This document shows, piece by piece, positions 24,932-34,567 of a stretch of DNA of 64,000 bases (position 1 is the stretch's first letter; the number at the start of each line of letters is the position of its first letter). Under the pieces are notes generated by a model. It ran no database searches. It saw only the letters and a list, made by a program, of their open reading frames with translations, and was not told the origin of the DNA. The stretch is taken from contig JALFBN010000011.1 of the NCBI GenBank assembly GCA_022772085.1, positions 124,001 through 188,000 on the forward strand. The letters run 5' to 3'. Made by a program: the position numbers and the translations under genes. This DNA is from Porphyromonas sp. (GTDB lineage Bacteria > Bacteroidota > Bacteroidia > Bacteroidales > Porphyromonadaceae).

Positions 24932-27814
24932 TTAGTGCATGAGCTGCTGCGTATAAACAGCACCATCTTGCAACGTAAAGCGTAGGAGGTAGCTCCCCTG
25001 GGGCACTTCGCCTACCTCTAAAGAAGATTCGGGGGCAATCCATCGTTGTAAAACTTCACCCTTGAGCGAGATCAACTCCAACGAGGCCACCTCCTCCGCA
25101 TATACCACTTGCAAGCGAGTATCAAAGCGAGATGGGTAAGCCATGGGATGCGCAGACAGATCACGCGTAATTGGAGTTGCTGCCGTAGCCGTACGCCCGT
25201 CTTCATAAATGGGATAAACCCGTATATCGTCCTTATCACCGGCACCATTTATCCGATAGGAGTTGGCATTGGGATCGTTCAACGTGGCAACTTCAACGTT
25301 ATTAACCATAATCACATATCCCTTGACCTTGAGGAATGGTGCAGGATAAATCCCCATAGGGATCGTACCTGAAACATCAACGGGAGCTCCCTCGGGTGCG
25401 TTATCCAACAGGAGATCGAAAGTAAACGCCCCCTTGGCAGGGCTAAATCCATACCCTGCGGGCATCCAGTATCGGGTATCGAATGAGAGAACATTGTGTT
25501 CAGCACGACTCTTAGGGGCCTTGACATCCGCCATCACAATGCCACTATCATACCCCAATTCGGAGGTCAGTTTAACCCCTGCGATCAGCATCTCCTTGCT
25601 ATTGGGTCGGAAAGGTTTGGTCAATGCAATAAGCAAATGCTCCTGAGCTGCATAGCTCTGACCAATAACCTGATCGACCGTTGTCGTTGCATCATCGGCT
25701 GCGATGGCGTAATTGCCTGATCCATCCTGCGTATAATTGACCCCATTGCGAATATACAAACTATACCGATGCCCACGAGAGGAACGTGCCGTAACCAATC
25801 CCATACCCGCAATGCGTGCCTCGGGGAGCTGAGCAAACATCGTACCATTATAGCGACAACCCAAATAGAGACTGGGGAAGAGATAGCCACTCGTAGGGTA
25901 ATCGAACTTATCCCACGACTTGAGCTCTCCCCCTCGGGGCAAGCTCTGACTGATACGTTGACGCTGGATAGGAGGCTCCCATGTAAGGAGAACATCTGAA
26001 CCCTCCACCGTTGTCGTTGCCTTAGAGACTCCGGCAGGAGTTGTAAGGAGAAGCGAAACAATACTTTGCGCATAGGTTATAGGTGCATCCGCCCCCTCGG
26101 GCTTAAAGCCATAACAAACCCGATAGGTGGCAATACCTCCGAGAGAAGAGGGATTTTGTATGGTATAACTCTCCTCCGTTGCATCCACCACGGCAACCTG
26201 CTGATCCATCTCATCGGTAATATAAATCTGCCACTGGCCATCGGGAAGCTCTGCAGCACGTTCCCAAGAGAGCTTGACAGAGGGTGTTGCGGACTTCGAG
26301 AGATACTCTGCTTTGAGCCCCTTCATCGGTACGGATCGCAACTTGTTGGGAGCATATTGATAGGCTCCTTCCAGTTTCTTTGTAGAGCCTCCACCGACAG
26401 GATCCAGCCACGAAGCCATATCAAATTCGCCCTTGTTACTTGTCTTATAATGATCCCAATGGAAAGCCAACTTGCCGTACATGTTGCTTCCCTTGATATT
26501 TTTGTCACACTCGGCACTCCCCCCGGTCAGGGTAGCCACAAGGAGCCCCTCTTGATTGAACAGGCCCGAACCTGAGCTCCCCCCTTCCGTAACGCTATGA
26601 CCATGCTCCGTAGCATCAAAACGCATCTTCCAATGTGCATTACGATCGCTTACAAAGCCTTGGGTAGACCAAGTCCAGTCCGAAGGAGCCGTTGTTACGG
26701 TGGCAATCTTCATTACATCCCCCTTAGGATGGTGCAATCCATGCGCCTTGGTGAACACCTCTCCCGTACAATCCCAACCTGCATAATAGGCACCATAATA
26801 AGCCGGTACAGGTTGCAACAGCTCCAGCAAGAGACCGTCACTCTTACCCTGCTTATCCAAGATGGTGAGCTTCTTAGCTCCTGTAAGACTTCGACTTGTA
26901 CTCTTCACGGAATGGTTATTCTCACAATTTGGACGCTCGTAATGGAATGTAAAAACCCACTCCTTGAGGTCAGCTTCGCTCGCCTCCTGCTTGAGAGGGA
27001 TCGCACAATGCGCAGCTGTGATCACATAGGGTTTGAAGTCCTTTCTTGTATTGTTGAGCAACGTCCCTGTACAAAGAGCATAGTTCGAGCCTATCTTGGT
27101 GAGGATCTGCAACACCGCATCCTGCTGCTTACGCGTCTCATCACCCTCGGAGCAATTCACATTCACTTGGCATAAACCCGAACTACCCTCCTCGCCCGAA
27201 ATGTTCGGTGGCAGGTTACCAGCTTCACTGACAAGGCCATACATGTAGCCCAAGTGATCCAACTCGATTTGAGGCTCCGCTGTGTACTTGGGTGCTTCGT
27301 AGTGCAAGATGACCCGACTACCGGGCAAAGGTTGCGTAGCAAAGATATCTCCCGATGGGTTACTCTCCCGAGTAAAAGAGCCTAGGAGGTGGGCATGATC
27401 GGGCGTATAGATATACACACATGCTCCTTGAGGCAGAGCAAAACGGATAAATCCAAGCGAAAGGGCTTGTGCCCCTCGTGCCGAGAGGGATAGGATACGT
27501 ATATCCTTGGTAGGATGATCCATGCGCTGTGCATCCCGTGTCAGAGAGTATTGCGCTGTAACGGCACGTCCAACAATCAATGGTGTACCCTGCTGTTGCT
27601 GCATCCATTGACCCGAAGAGCGAAGATCCTCCCCGAAGAAGGGAACAGGTACTTCGTGCGTGACCAATGTAGAGGATTCTTGAGAGAGTTCACTAGGCAA
27701 GCCCCCAAAGCTAACCTGTGCTTGCGCTTTCCATGGAGCAAGAGAGCTGCCGCCTATACACAACAAGGTCGTAAAACCCAATTGCATAAGCCGTTTACGT
27801 GTAAAAGGTGTCAT
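24932..27814 (-). CDS. Secreted trypsin-like (lysyl endopeptidase-type) protease with T9SS sorting domain
   Basis: A 960-residue secreted serine endopeptidase. The start at 27814 (MTPFTRKRLM) gives a proper signal peptide ending near AQA; an upstream ATG at 27883 adds 23 residues and is less likely. After a propeptide the S1 domain shows VITAAHC (His), KSDGLLLEL (Asp) and EGGSSGSGLF (Ser), the arrangement of lysyl-endopeptidase/Achromobacter protease I relatives; substrate preference cannot be read with certainty. Fibronectin III-like and adhesin-like beta domains follow. The last 75 residues are a type A T9SS C-terminal sorting domain (PQGSYLLRF near the end). It would be surface-attached and supply peptides to this peptide-using bacterium. 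Confidence 0.87.
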   Translation of the reverse strand: MTPFTRKRLMQLGFTTLLCIGGSSLAPWKAQAQVSFGGLPSELSQESSTLVTHEVPVPFFGEDLRSSGQWMQQQQGTPLIVGRAVTAQYSLTRDAQRMDHPTKDIRILSLSARGAQALSLGFIRFALPQGACVYIYTPDHAHLLGSFTRESNPSGDIFATQPLPGSRVILHYEAPKYTAEPQIELDHLGYMYGLVSEAGNLPPNISGEEGSSGLCQVNVNCSEGDETRKQQDAVLQILTKIGSNYALCTGTLLNNTRKDFKPYVITAAHCAIPLKQEASEADLKEWVFTFHYERPNCENNHSVKSTSRSLTGAKKLTILDKQGKSDGLLLELLQPVPAYYGAYYAGWDCTGEVFTKAHGLHHPKGDVMKIATVTTAPSDWTWSTQGFVSDRNAHWKMRFDATEHGHSVTEGGSSGSGLFNQEGLLVATLTGGSAECDKNIKGSNMYGKLAFHWDHYKTSNKGEFDMASWLDPVGGGSTKKLEGAYQYAPNKLRSVPMKGLKAEYLSKSATPSVKLSWERAAELPDGQWQIYITDEMDQQVAVVDATEESYTIQNPSSLGGIATYRVCYGFKPEGADAPITYAQSIVSLLLTTPAGVSKATTTVEGSDVLLTWEPPIQRQRISQSLPRGGELKSWDKFDYPTSGYLFPSLYLGCRYNGTMFAQLPEARIAGMGLVTARSSRGHRYSLYIRNGVNYTQDGSGNYAIAADDATTTVDQVIGQSYAAQEHLLIALTKPFRPNSKEMLIAGVKLTSELGYDSGIVMADVKAPKSRAEHNVLSFDTRYWMPAGYGFSPAKGAFTFDLLLDNAPEGAPVDVSGTIPMGIYPAPFLKVKGYVIMVNNVEVATLNDPNANSYRINGAGDKDDIRVYPIYEDGRTATAATPITRDLSAHPMAYPSRFDTRLQVVYAEEVASLELISLKGEVLQRWIAPESSLEVGEVPQGSYLLRFTLQDGAVYTQQLMH

Positions 27815-27944
27815 AAGACAAAAGACAGAGTATTTGTGATTAAAAAAAGAGGTAGAGGGTAAACATCGAGCTTTCAATGCCATCGAGTCTACACACCCTA
27901 CCTCAGAAGTATCGATTTAGCTATATCAGTACAAAGGCTACAAC

Positions 27945-30152
27945 TTACTTAATAACCTTATAAGCAACACCTTCCACTTGAACAAAGTATATGCCACGGA
28001 GCATTGAAGAGAAGTCAATCTTGTGTTCTTTGGTTGCCAAAAGCATTTGACCCTTAGCGTCATAGACCTGAATCATCGCATCAGGAGCAATACCGTCCAC
28101 AACCAAAGTCATACCTTCAAAACAGATAACAACCGCATCGGTGGCGACCGCATCCACGGCATTCTTTTGGCTGAAGGCAACTTGAACCGTATGGGTTGTG
28201 CCTTCACTCCAAGACTGCTTGATGGCGAGTGCCTTAGCCAGGTCTCCCGTTACCTTCTTGCCATCGATTTCCCAATAAGAGAGTTCGTAACCTTCGGCAG
28301 GAGCAGCAACGAATTGGTATTCCTTGCCAAACTCACCCTTAAAGCCCGTAGGGCCTGTAACGCAAGTGAGTGTACCATTACCCTCTTTGACACTATAATT
28401 GACCGTAAAGGTCGTTACAGTTTTTTCTTTGAATGCGACCTTAATATCGTGCGTTTCTCCATCGGAGAATGTCTTGGAGATCTCCAAATCAGTGCGTGCA
28501 TCCTTGGTTCCATCGACTTCCCAGTAGGCAACTTCGTAACCATCGGCAGGAGTGGCAACAAATTTTACGGCATCTCCAAACGGGACTTTCGTATCAGTAG
28601 CAATCGCTCCATCCTTACCTTGGCAAGAGATTGTGCCCTTGCCCTCTTTTACGCTATAAGTCAAGACAAAGTTCGCAGGGGCTTTTTTCCGATATACAGC
28701 AACCACTTCACTATTTTTGTGGATCGTAAAACGAACGGTAGGACGCTTTAGTTCACCCTCTATCGTATGAGTAACATCCTCACCATTAACCGTATACTTC
28801 ACAAATTCATAAAGCTCTTGATTGTCATAGTTTAACGTCGCCGATACAATAACTTCTGCACCATCGGGTACCGGTGTATCATCGAATACCATGATAGGTT
28901 CTTCCTGACCAGATACTTTGGCATCAATCGTAAACGAAGCAATGGGAAGCCCCGTTTTAGAAAGAGGATCGGTCTTGGCTGTGACTGTATAGGTCTTAGG
29001 CTCTTCAGCAACCTTCTCTAAAGTAAAATCTTCTGTCGAATACTTTTCGTAAGATGTTACAATCCCGAGATAAGCTGCATTGGTCATATATATGCGAATA
29101 TCCCGACTCTCTTTTCCGGCAAGCACCTCAGACTTGAAAGTGAACTTACCATTCTCTACCGTAAACAGATCGCTAGGAATCGCCTTGCCATCGTAGTCAT
29201 CCAAATTTTCGTACCACCAGGGTGTAAACTCCGTTACCACTGTCTCTCCGGCATCGTTTACAGCGGAAGCTAAATGAGAGAGATCGACCGTAAGCCCCGT
29301 ATGATGCCCCTCCATGGGATATTCGTTTTGGTAGATCGAGTAGGTTGCAGCTGCACCCTTGAGAGGGATTTCGTCGTAACCTAAATAGCATTTCATTAAG
29401 TTGATCCCCTTTAACTTCTTGAGATCCTTTGCACCATAGAGATGACGCACGCCACTTCTGGCAAGAACCAAAAATTGGAGTTCGGTCAAACCCGTTACAT
29501 CGACACTGCCAATCTTTTGATTGGAGAGCCACAATGTTGTAAGTTTGGTGTATTTCTTCAGATCGAGATTATCAATTTTGAGACGAGCATACGTGGGATC
29601 ATCTTCCACCAAATCGGCATCGTAATTATTTTGGATATTGAGTTCTTTCAGATTGGGAGCTTCTGTGGGGAGAATTACTTCCTTCACGTTATTCATTCGG
29701 ATGGTACGCAACTTGCCATAGTTCGAGAGGTCGATCTTGGAGGTAGCGTAGAACTTGGTTTTTTGCATATTGATCCCTTCTAAATCGGGAGCATCCAATG
29801 CAGCCAATCCAATGATATTGCCATCGCCATTGCGCTCTCCATCGTGCAAACCGACAATATTCTCTCCATCAAGCGTAATGGTCGTATTTTTAGCAAGGGG
29901 AGCTGCATATTCATGGGTTACGCGATCCGCAAGAATGCTATACCCCGCCCAAGGAGCATTGTATTCCTGAATCGGAGTACCATCGCCCCAATCAATACGG
30001 ACGACTCCCTTCTGCTTGGCATTAAAACCAATAGCAACTTTTGTTGCACCTTTCTTGGCAATAAGCTCCACCTTGTGGGTGAAGTCATTTTGTGCAGAAA
30101 GAGCCAGGCACGCTACAAAGAGCGTCGCCATTGTGAGTAACATCTTTCTCAT
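27945..30152 (-). CDS. Leucine-rich repeat surface protein with InlB-type repeats and T9SS sorting domain
   Basis: A 735-residue exported protein. The ATG at 30152 (MRKMLLTMAT) begins a clear signal peptide ending at LSAQ; the open frame runs 43 codons further up but without signal-like sequence. Order: a beta-rich N-terminal part, irregular leucine-rich repeats (about residues 130-270, for example LTTLWLSNQKIGSVDVTGL), then at least two 75-residue repeats of the Listeria-Bacteroides type (VxYSVKEGxGT... and GYExxYWEVDGxK). The C-terminal 60 residues are a T9SS sorting domain (IQVYDAKGQ, LRGIYFVQVEG). It is likely a surface adhesin or ligand-binding protein; the ligand is unknown. Confidence 0.83.
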   Translation of the reverse strand: MRKMLLTMATLFVACLALSAQNDFTHKVELIAKKGATKVAIGFNAKQKGVVRIDWGDGTPIQEYNAPWAGYSILADRVTHEYAAPLAKNTTITLDGENIVGLHDGERNGDGNIIGLAALDAPDLEGINMQKTKFYATSKIDLSNYGKLRTIRMNNVKEVILPTEAPNLKELNIQNNYDADLVEDDPTYARLKIDNLDLKKYTKLTTLWLSNQKIGSVDVTGLTELQFLVLARSGVRHLYGAKDLKKLKGINLMKCYLGYDEIPLKGAAATYSIYQNEYPMEGHHTGLTVDLSHLASAVNDAGETVVTEFTPWWYENLDDYDGKAIPSDLFTVENGKFTFKSEVLAGKESRDIRIYMTNAAYLGIVTSYEKYSTEDFTLEKVAEEPKTYTVTAKTDPLSKTGLPIASFTIDAKVSGQEEPIMVFDDTPVPDGAEVIVSATLNYDNQELYEFVKYTVNGEDVTHTIEGELKRPTVRFTIHKNSEVVAVYRKKAPANFVLTYSVKEGKGTISCQGKDGAIATDTKVPFGDAVKFVATPADGYEVAYWEVDGTKDARTDLEISKTFSDGETHDIKVAFKEKTVTTFTVNYSVKEGNGTLTCVTGPTGFKGEFGKEYQFVAAPAEGYELSYWEIDGKKVTGDLAKALAIKQSWSEGTTHTVQVAFSQKNAVDAVATDAVVICFEGMTLVVDGIAPDAMIQVYDAKGQMLLATKEHKIDFSSMLRGIYFVQVEGVAYKVIK

Positions 30153-30341
30153 AATCAAAAATTCGTTAGTTTCTATTCTTTGTATGGAATCTCCACATTC
30201 GTTACCTTCTCTGTATGAATCAGTAAAAAGGATATCATGAAGATCTGTATAGACAAAGTCGCTCCCAGTCTCTTTTACCAATTAAGAAAAGGGGATTAGG
30301 AGCAACTTCATCTGTGTCAAATCACAAGCAATTAGTACGGA

Positions 30342-32168
30342 TTATCGGAGGAGGAGAGCTTGTTTAGCTCGGGCCTTAGCAGCCGAAGAATAAGAGTCTG
30401 CTTGCGTAAAGGTGAGTATCGGCATGGGACGTGTACCCTTATCCAGGAAGTAGCTGGCGAGGACTTTCTTCGACTCATTGTAGTAGGAATAATACGTTCC
30501 CTTTATAAACGAATCGATCTCTTCGGAACCTTTGAACCGATAGCCGTTCTTTTCGAGGAATACTCTAATGTCGGTATCGTCCGTTTTCTTTGTTTTCTTC
30601 CAAGTATCATTGAAAGAGATCGTAATGTTTGAGATCTTCCCTTCGGGATCACTCTTAAGACGGGAGTAGACGATAGCGGAGAGCCCGGCTTTGCCCGTGC
30701 CATCATAGCGAGAATACTCTACATCAAAAGGAGGAGTAGCCATGATCGATGCAGGGTAAAGCATGCCGTATTCTTCTTCCTCTGCTTTGAATTTAACGCT
30801 AAACTTACGATCCTTCTCCATCTGCATTACAGGGCTGGTCTCGGTCAAAGGCTGGCCAAAAGCTTCGTAAATGGGGAGGTAAAGGGCTTCGCGCTTCTTG
30901 TTGGGGTCTTCGGGTTCGGGCCCTTCACCTCCACCAGTGTAGGTAAATACGAAGAAACACTCCGAGGTTCCTTTAGCAGCAACAATCAGACTAAAATTAT
31001 ACTCCTTATTCGTATAAGAGTACATAGATGCATCTCCGTACGAAGTTTTCTTCACAAAAGTGAATCCATTGCTTTCGAGCCACTGTTTCTTCTCGGGCTG
31101 ATCAAGCATATCTAAATTGACTACACTCTTAGAGTATGCTACGATGTCGATATTCTTACCTGCGCGTTCATAAACCACTTTGTAGAAGTTGGTTTTGCTC
31201 TCTGTGTCTGCAGTTGTCGTAAAAGAGAGGTTTGCTCCTTGAGCAGTACAGGTCGGACGCAAACCGAGCTTCGTCTCATACGCCTTGATCTCTTCGTCCG
31301 TGTACTTGTCGACATTCTTCTTTTGAAAGAGGGGAAAGTCCTTAGCGGATGCAACAAAACCGGAGGAGGCATTACCGGCCGGGAGGTACATGATCAAAGC
31401 ATAATCAACGCCGTCCGTATGAGAGAAAGCAAGATTATAAGAACCATTGGTGTAAAGGATAGAACCATCCGTCGCAGGCATCTTTTTATACGAAGCCTGC
31501 TGGAGGAGAATAAGCATATTTTCGTTGAGATCCTTACCACTAAAAAGCAAAGTAGCTCGTATTGCAATAGCACAAGAGACAAGGGTAGATTTGCTCCCCA
31601 ATGAGTACATACGCTTGGGATTGTCTCCCTTAGGATCGCCTGTAGTAAAAACGATCAGCGTCTTTTTCGCAGGGTCACTCGTAAGTGTAGATCCGTATTC
31701 AGCCTCCCAAGCCTTGATCTCGGCTTCTCCTCCTTTAAAGTTTACAAAGGGATAAGGAATCTCTGCGAGTTCCCCGTTTTCGGTGTATTTAAGCAGAGGT
31801 TTGAAGTTGCTTGGAGTAGGTGTGTCGCCCTTAACTTTCTGCGACACCTTGAGAGAAAGTGATGCGGTACCCGCCTTGAGGGCAACAGTTGCAACACGAG
31901 CCTCTTGTGTCGCATTGGACCGGGCTGTAAGAGTGAGTGTCTTATCGGCATAAGAAGCAACCAACCAATCGACATTGGAAGTCGCCTCTATCGAAGCGGC
32001 ATCCGTCGTAACAGCCACTTTTTGGGTGCCACCCTCGGCTTCAAATATAACCTCCACAGGGTCGATGGAGAGGGTATTCTTAACATCTTTCTTGCAACCG
32101 GTCATTAACCCCATGGCTATCAGGGAGCAAAGGGCAACGAGCGTTGTCATCAACTTATTCATTTTCAT
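30342..32168 (-). CDS. Lipoprotein with BACON domain, paralogue of the upstream gene
   Basis: A 608-residue lipoprotein. A signal peptide with lipobox LMTGC places the lipidated cysteine at residue 25. A BACON-type beta domain follows (about 32-112, with NVDWLVASY), then a region repeated in the neighbouring lipoprotein, beginning EIPYPFVNFKGGEAEIKAWE and continuing through an EGSN-like beta core twice. The C-terminal part ends YSSAAKARAKQALLLR. Function is unknown; outer-membrane or surface localisation is inferred. It lies 77 bp downstream of its paralogue with a small hairpin between. Confidence 0.8.
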   Translation of the reverse strand: MKMNKLMTTLVALCSLIAMGLMTGCKKDVKNTLSIDPVEVIFEAEGGTQKVAVTTDAASIEATSNVDWLVASYADKTLTLTARSNATQEARVATVALKAGTASLSLKVSQKVKGDTPTPSNFKPLLKYTENGELAEIPYPFVNFKGGEAEIKAWEAEYGSTLTSDPAKKTLIVFTTGDPKGDNPKRMYSLGSKSTLVSCAIAIRATLLFSGKDLNENMLILLQQASYKKMPATDGSILYTNGSYNLAFSHTDGVDYALIMYLPAGNASSGFVASAKDFPLFQKKNVDKYTDEEIKAYETKLGLRPTCTAQGANLSFTTTADTESKTNFYKVVYERAGKNIDIVAYSKSVVNLDMLDQPEKKQWLESNGFTFVKKTSYGDASMYSYTNKEYNFSLIVAAKGTSECFFVFTYTGGGEGPEPEDPNKKREALYLPIYEAFGQPLTETSPVMQMEKDRKFSVKFKAEEEEYGMLYPASIMATPPFDVEYSRYDGTGKAGLSAIVYSRLKSDPEGKISNITISFNDTWKKTKKTDDTDIRVFLEKNGYRFKGSEEIDSFIKGTYYSYYNESKKVLASYFLDKGTRPMPILTFTQADSYSSAAKARAKQALLLR

Positions 32169-32201
32169 TTTGAGTCTTATTGGGTTCGTTATGCAATTAC
32201 A

Positions 32202-32221
32202 TTGCGATACACCTATCGCAA
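32202..32221. repeat. Perfect 8-bp inverted repeat between the two lipoprotein genes
   Basis: TTGCGATA and TATCGCAA flank a 4-base centre. No T run follows on either strand, so it is not a standard terminator. It may be an mRNA-processing or stability hairpin, or a protein-binding site. Confidence 0.6.
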
Positions 32222-32245
32222 GAAAGGGGTATCACGCAGGGTCAT

Positions 32246-33868
32246 TTACTTAGGATATTGAAGTTTTTTTTGCATGTGCGCATTCAGGCGGAGACCACGC
32301 TTCGCTTCACTATTGCTGAGGGCATAGAACATAAGTGTAGTCTTACCCACAGCCTCTTCCTTTCCATCATTGACCATGAATAGATTACTGACCTTGATCT
32401 CTATACCCATGGTCTTGTTTTGAAAAAACCAAGAATCCGAAGCAAAATAGGAACTCGCCTTATGCGTTTTGTCCTGTGTCATCTCGAATCCCCAAGCCTT
32501 GATCATCTTGGCAAGAGGTTCAAAATCCACATCACCTTCGCCATAACGTTGCGTGAAGTCAATATCGCACTCATAATATTTGCGTACATCCGACTCAGGT
32601 TCATCATATTCGGGATTAGCACCGTAGTAAGTCCATCCGATCACAGGGAGGGGAAGTTTGGCTCCAACTGCAGGAGCGACCACGAGGGTAGCCTGTTCAA
32701 AACCATATTCGCCATCGGGCTTCTCGGCATGAAATTCAACGGAACTACCTCTTGCTTTTTCAAATTGAGCAACTGCACCGTTCTCTTCAATCGACTCTCT
32801 GAACTTCGTGTAAGGTTTTAGAGCCTCGTCACTAGTCCCTTGTGAACCGCTATTTTTGGGGAAGAACAAGAGGGTGGAATTTCCTCCGATAAATGAGATA
32901 GAAAGCGTATAGTTTCCGTTTTCAGACAGTAGCATATCACCCTTCGGAGTGGGTTTAGGGAAGCCATTTCCGGTAAAGTAGCTCTCTACCGCTGCATCGT
33001 TATTGAAGATATCTTCAGAGAGTGCCACCGAGGAACTCGTAATGCAGGGTTGTGTGTTACCCTCTGCCGCCAAGATGTACTGTACAATTTGAAGGTTGTG
33101 TTCATTTTCTTTTAAAGAGACAAAAACCAACTTCGTAGCTGTGCTAGACTTCGTATTAAGCGTACGCCCTACCTTAGCTTCGTGAGCCTTGATCTTCTCT
33201 GCCGTTAGTTCACTAAAAGGAATTGAGATAAGGGGGAAATCCTTGCGGGTAGCATCGAACTTTTCGGTAGCAGCCTTAGTACTGCGAAGATAGATAATAG
33301 CAGAGTGATCCTTGTCCATCTTGGAAAACATCACAATGTACTTGCTATTCTGATAGATATTCTGTTCCAGAGCTATGTACTGATCCTTTTCAAGCAAATC
33401 TTGTACGTGTTCCAAAAGGGCATCCCCTTCGAATAGGAGAGATGTTTTGAGGATCACACCTGCGGACTTGAGCGTGCCGTTACCCTTCTTTTCAACCTCG
33501 TAGCGACGCATTGAAAATTGATCACGGTTGGGCTCCTCAGCCCCGGGGAGATAGAGGAAGGTCTTGAGGTCGCCCTCTACCTTATCGGATTTCAACGTGG
33601 ATTTATAGGGAGCTTCCCAAGCTTGCAACTCTTTAGCACCACCTGTAAAGTCCGCAAAAGGCACGGGGAGTGCTTTGAGTTTGCCCGCCTCGTCCAATTG
33701 AAGGAATGGCTCAGACGTATTCTTTTCATCGGGATTAGGTTGAGGGTTGGGGATCGGATCAGGGTTGGGCTGAGGCTGAACAGTCTGATCAGGACCGCAC
33801 GATGTAAACGTCATGCTTGTAAGCCCGAGGGAAAGGAGAATTGCTCCTACCAATAACAGTTTTTTCAT
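32246..33868 (-). CDS. Lipoprotein of unknown function, paralogue of the next gene
   Basis: A 540-residue lipoprotein from the ATG at 33868; a further in-frame ATG lies 12 bp upstream. The signal peptide ends with lipobox FTSC (Cys24), followed by a Pro/Asn-rich linker (PNPDPIPNPQPNP). Residues about 50-220 align by eye with the downstream protein (PFADFTGGAKELQAWEAPYKSTL versus PFVNFKGGEAEIKAWEAEYGSTL, read as separate halves), and a second similar block lies further on. The pair is a tandem duplication with diverged N-termini (linker here, BACON there). No enzymatic motif is seen. Confidence 0.8.
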   Translation of the reverse strand: MKKLLLVGAILLSLGLTSMTFTSCGPDQTVQPQPNPDPIPNPQPNPDEKNTSEPFLQLDEAGKLKALPVPFADFTGGAKELQAWEAPYKSTLKSDKVEGDLKTFLYLPGAEEPNRDQFSMRRYEVEKKGNGTLKSAGVILKTSLLFEGDALLEHVQDLLEKDQYIALEQNIYQNSKYIVMFSKMDKDHSAIIYLRSTKAATEKFDATRKDFPLISIPFSELTAEKIKAHEAKVGRTLNTKSSTATKLVFVSLKENEHNLQIVQYILAAEGNTQPCITSSSVALSEDIFNNDAAVESYFTGNGFPKPTPKGDMLLSENGNYTLSISFIGGNSTLLFFPKNSGSQGTSDEALKPYTKFRESIEENGAVAQFEKARGSSVEFHAEKPDGEYGFEQATLVVAPAVGAKLPLPVIGWTYYGANPEYDEPESDVRKYYECDIDFTQRYGEGDVDFEPLAKMIKAWGFEMTQDKTHKASSYFASDSWFFQNKTMGIEIKVSNLFMVNDGKEEAVGKTTLMFYALSNSEAKRGLRLNAHMQKKLQYPK

Positions 33869-34024
33869 AGGTCGTATCATAGTTTACTTTTAATTTTATC
33901 TCAACAAGTGGGTGTGCTCGATATAACCGATCCCCTGCATACTACATGATACACGCATATACACACAGGAGAGGCTATACACGTCAAAAAATCATTTTTG
34001 TGATCATTCGTTATTCAACAGCTC

Positions 34025-34056
34025 CAAAAGTAGCCATTTCCGCAGAAACAACCAAA
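34025..34056 (-). promoter_or_regulatory. Promoter of the tandem lipoprotein operon
   Basis: On the minus strand TTTG (34053-34056) and TACTTTTG (34025-34032) with exactly 20 bp between them. The leader to the ATG at 33868 is about 150 nt. Confidence 0.82.
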
Positions 34057-34555
34057 CAACCGTCTTTTTGACGAACTATATTTGCATAAATCGGGGAAAA
34101 TTAAGTCTTAAATAATACAGCAGAATGAATATATTAACGCTCCGAAGAGACAAAACAAGCATTTAATCGGGAATAAAACAGTCTGTAATGGATATTATTC
34201 TACCGACAAATAAGTTCCTCCGATATCCTCCACGACAGGCATCACAGATAATAAATATCTTTACAAAACCTTATTATTAGGGAAAGAAGGATGCCCGAAA
34301 AAAAATCACTTTCGTTGTAGTATAAAATTAGGGAAAGAGATACATTGAAACTCGTAGGCCCGGAGATTCGAAACCATAGGGCAACAGTTCAAAAAGTCTA
34401 GCCCTTTGGTTCTAAAAGTTGAGGCCAGTGTTTTTTCAGGTCTTAGTTGGCAGACTTAAAGGGAGGAGGGAGACCTATATTAGGTATGGCTGCCAAGAAG
34501 TCGTTCATCTTTATCCATTCAACACCTAACAACGGCGAGCTAACAGCGAAATGCG

Positions 34556-34563
34556 TACCTTTG
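34556..34563 (+). promoter_or_regulatory. -7 promoter box abutting the U32 start codon
   Basis: A perfect TACCTTTG ends 4 bp before the ATG at 34568. With the usual spacing the transcript would start at or within a few bases of that ATG. No clear -33 box is visible. Confidence 0.6.
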
Positions 34564-34567
34564 CAAT

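Larger units (their letters stand above)
33881..34567. other. 687-bp intergenic region between divergent genes
   Basis: An AT-rich region separating the minus-strand lipoprotein operon from the plus-strand U32 gene. It holds the lipoprotein promoter, a plus-strand TATATTTG box (34077-34084) with no gene close behind, and the U32 promoter box immediately before its ATG. No credible ORF or recognised RNA is seen. Confidence 0.6.

Noticed and set aside
34355-34385. A tRNA-like TTCGAAA segment in the intergenic region
   Set aside because: No matching acceptor stem, anticodon arm or CCA end could be built around it.
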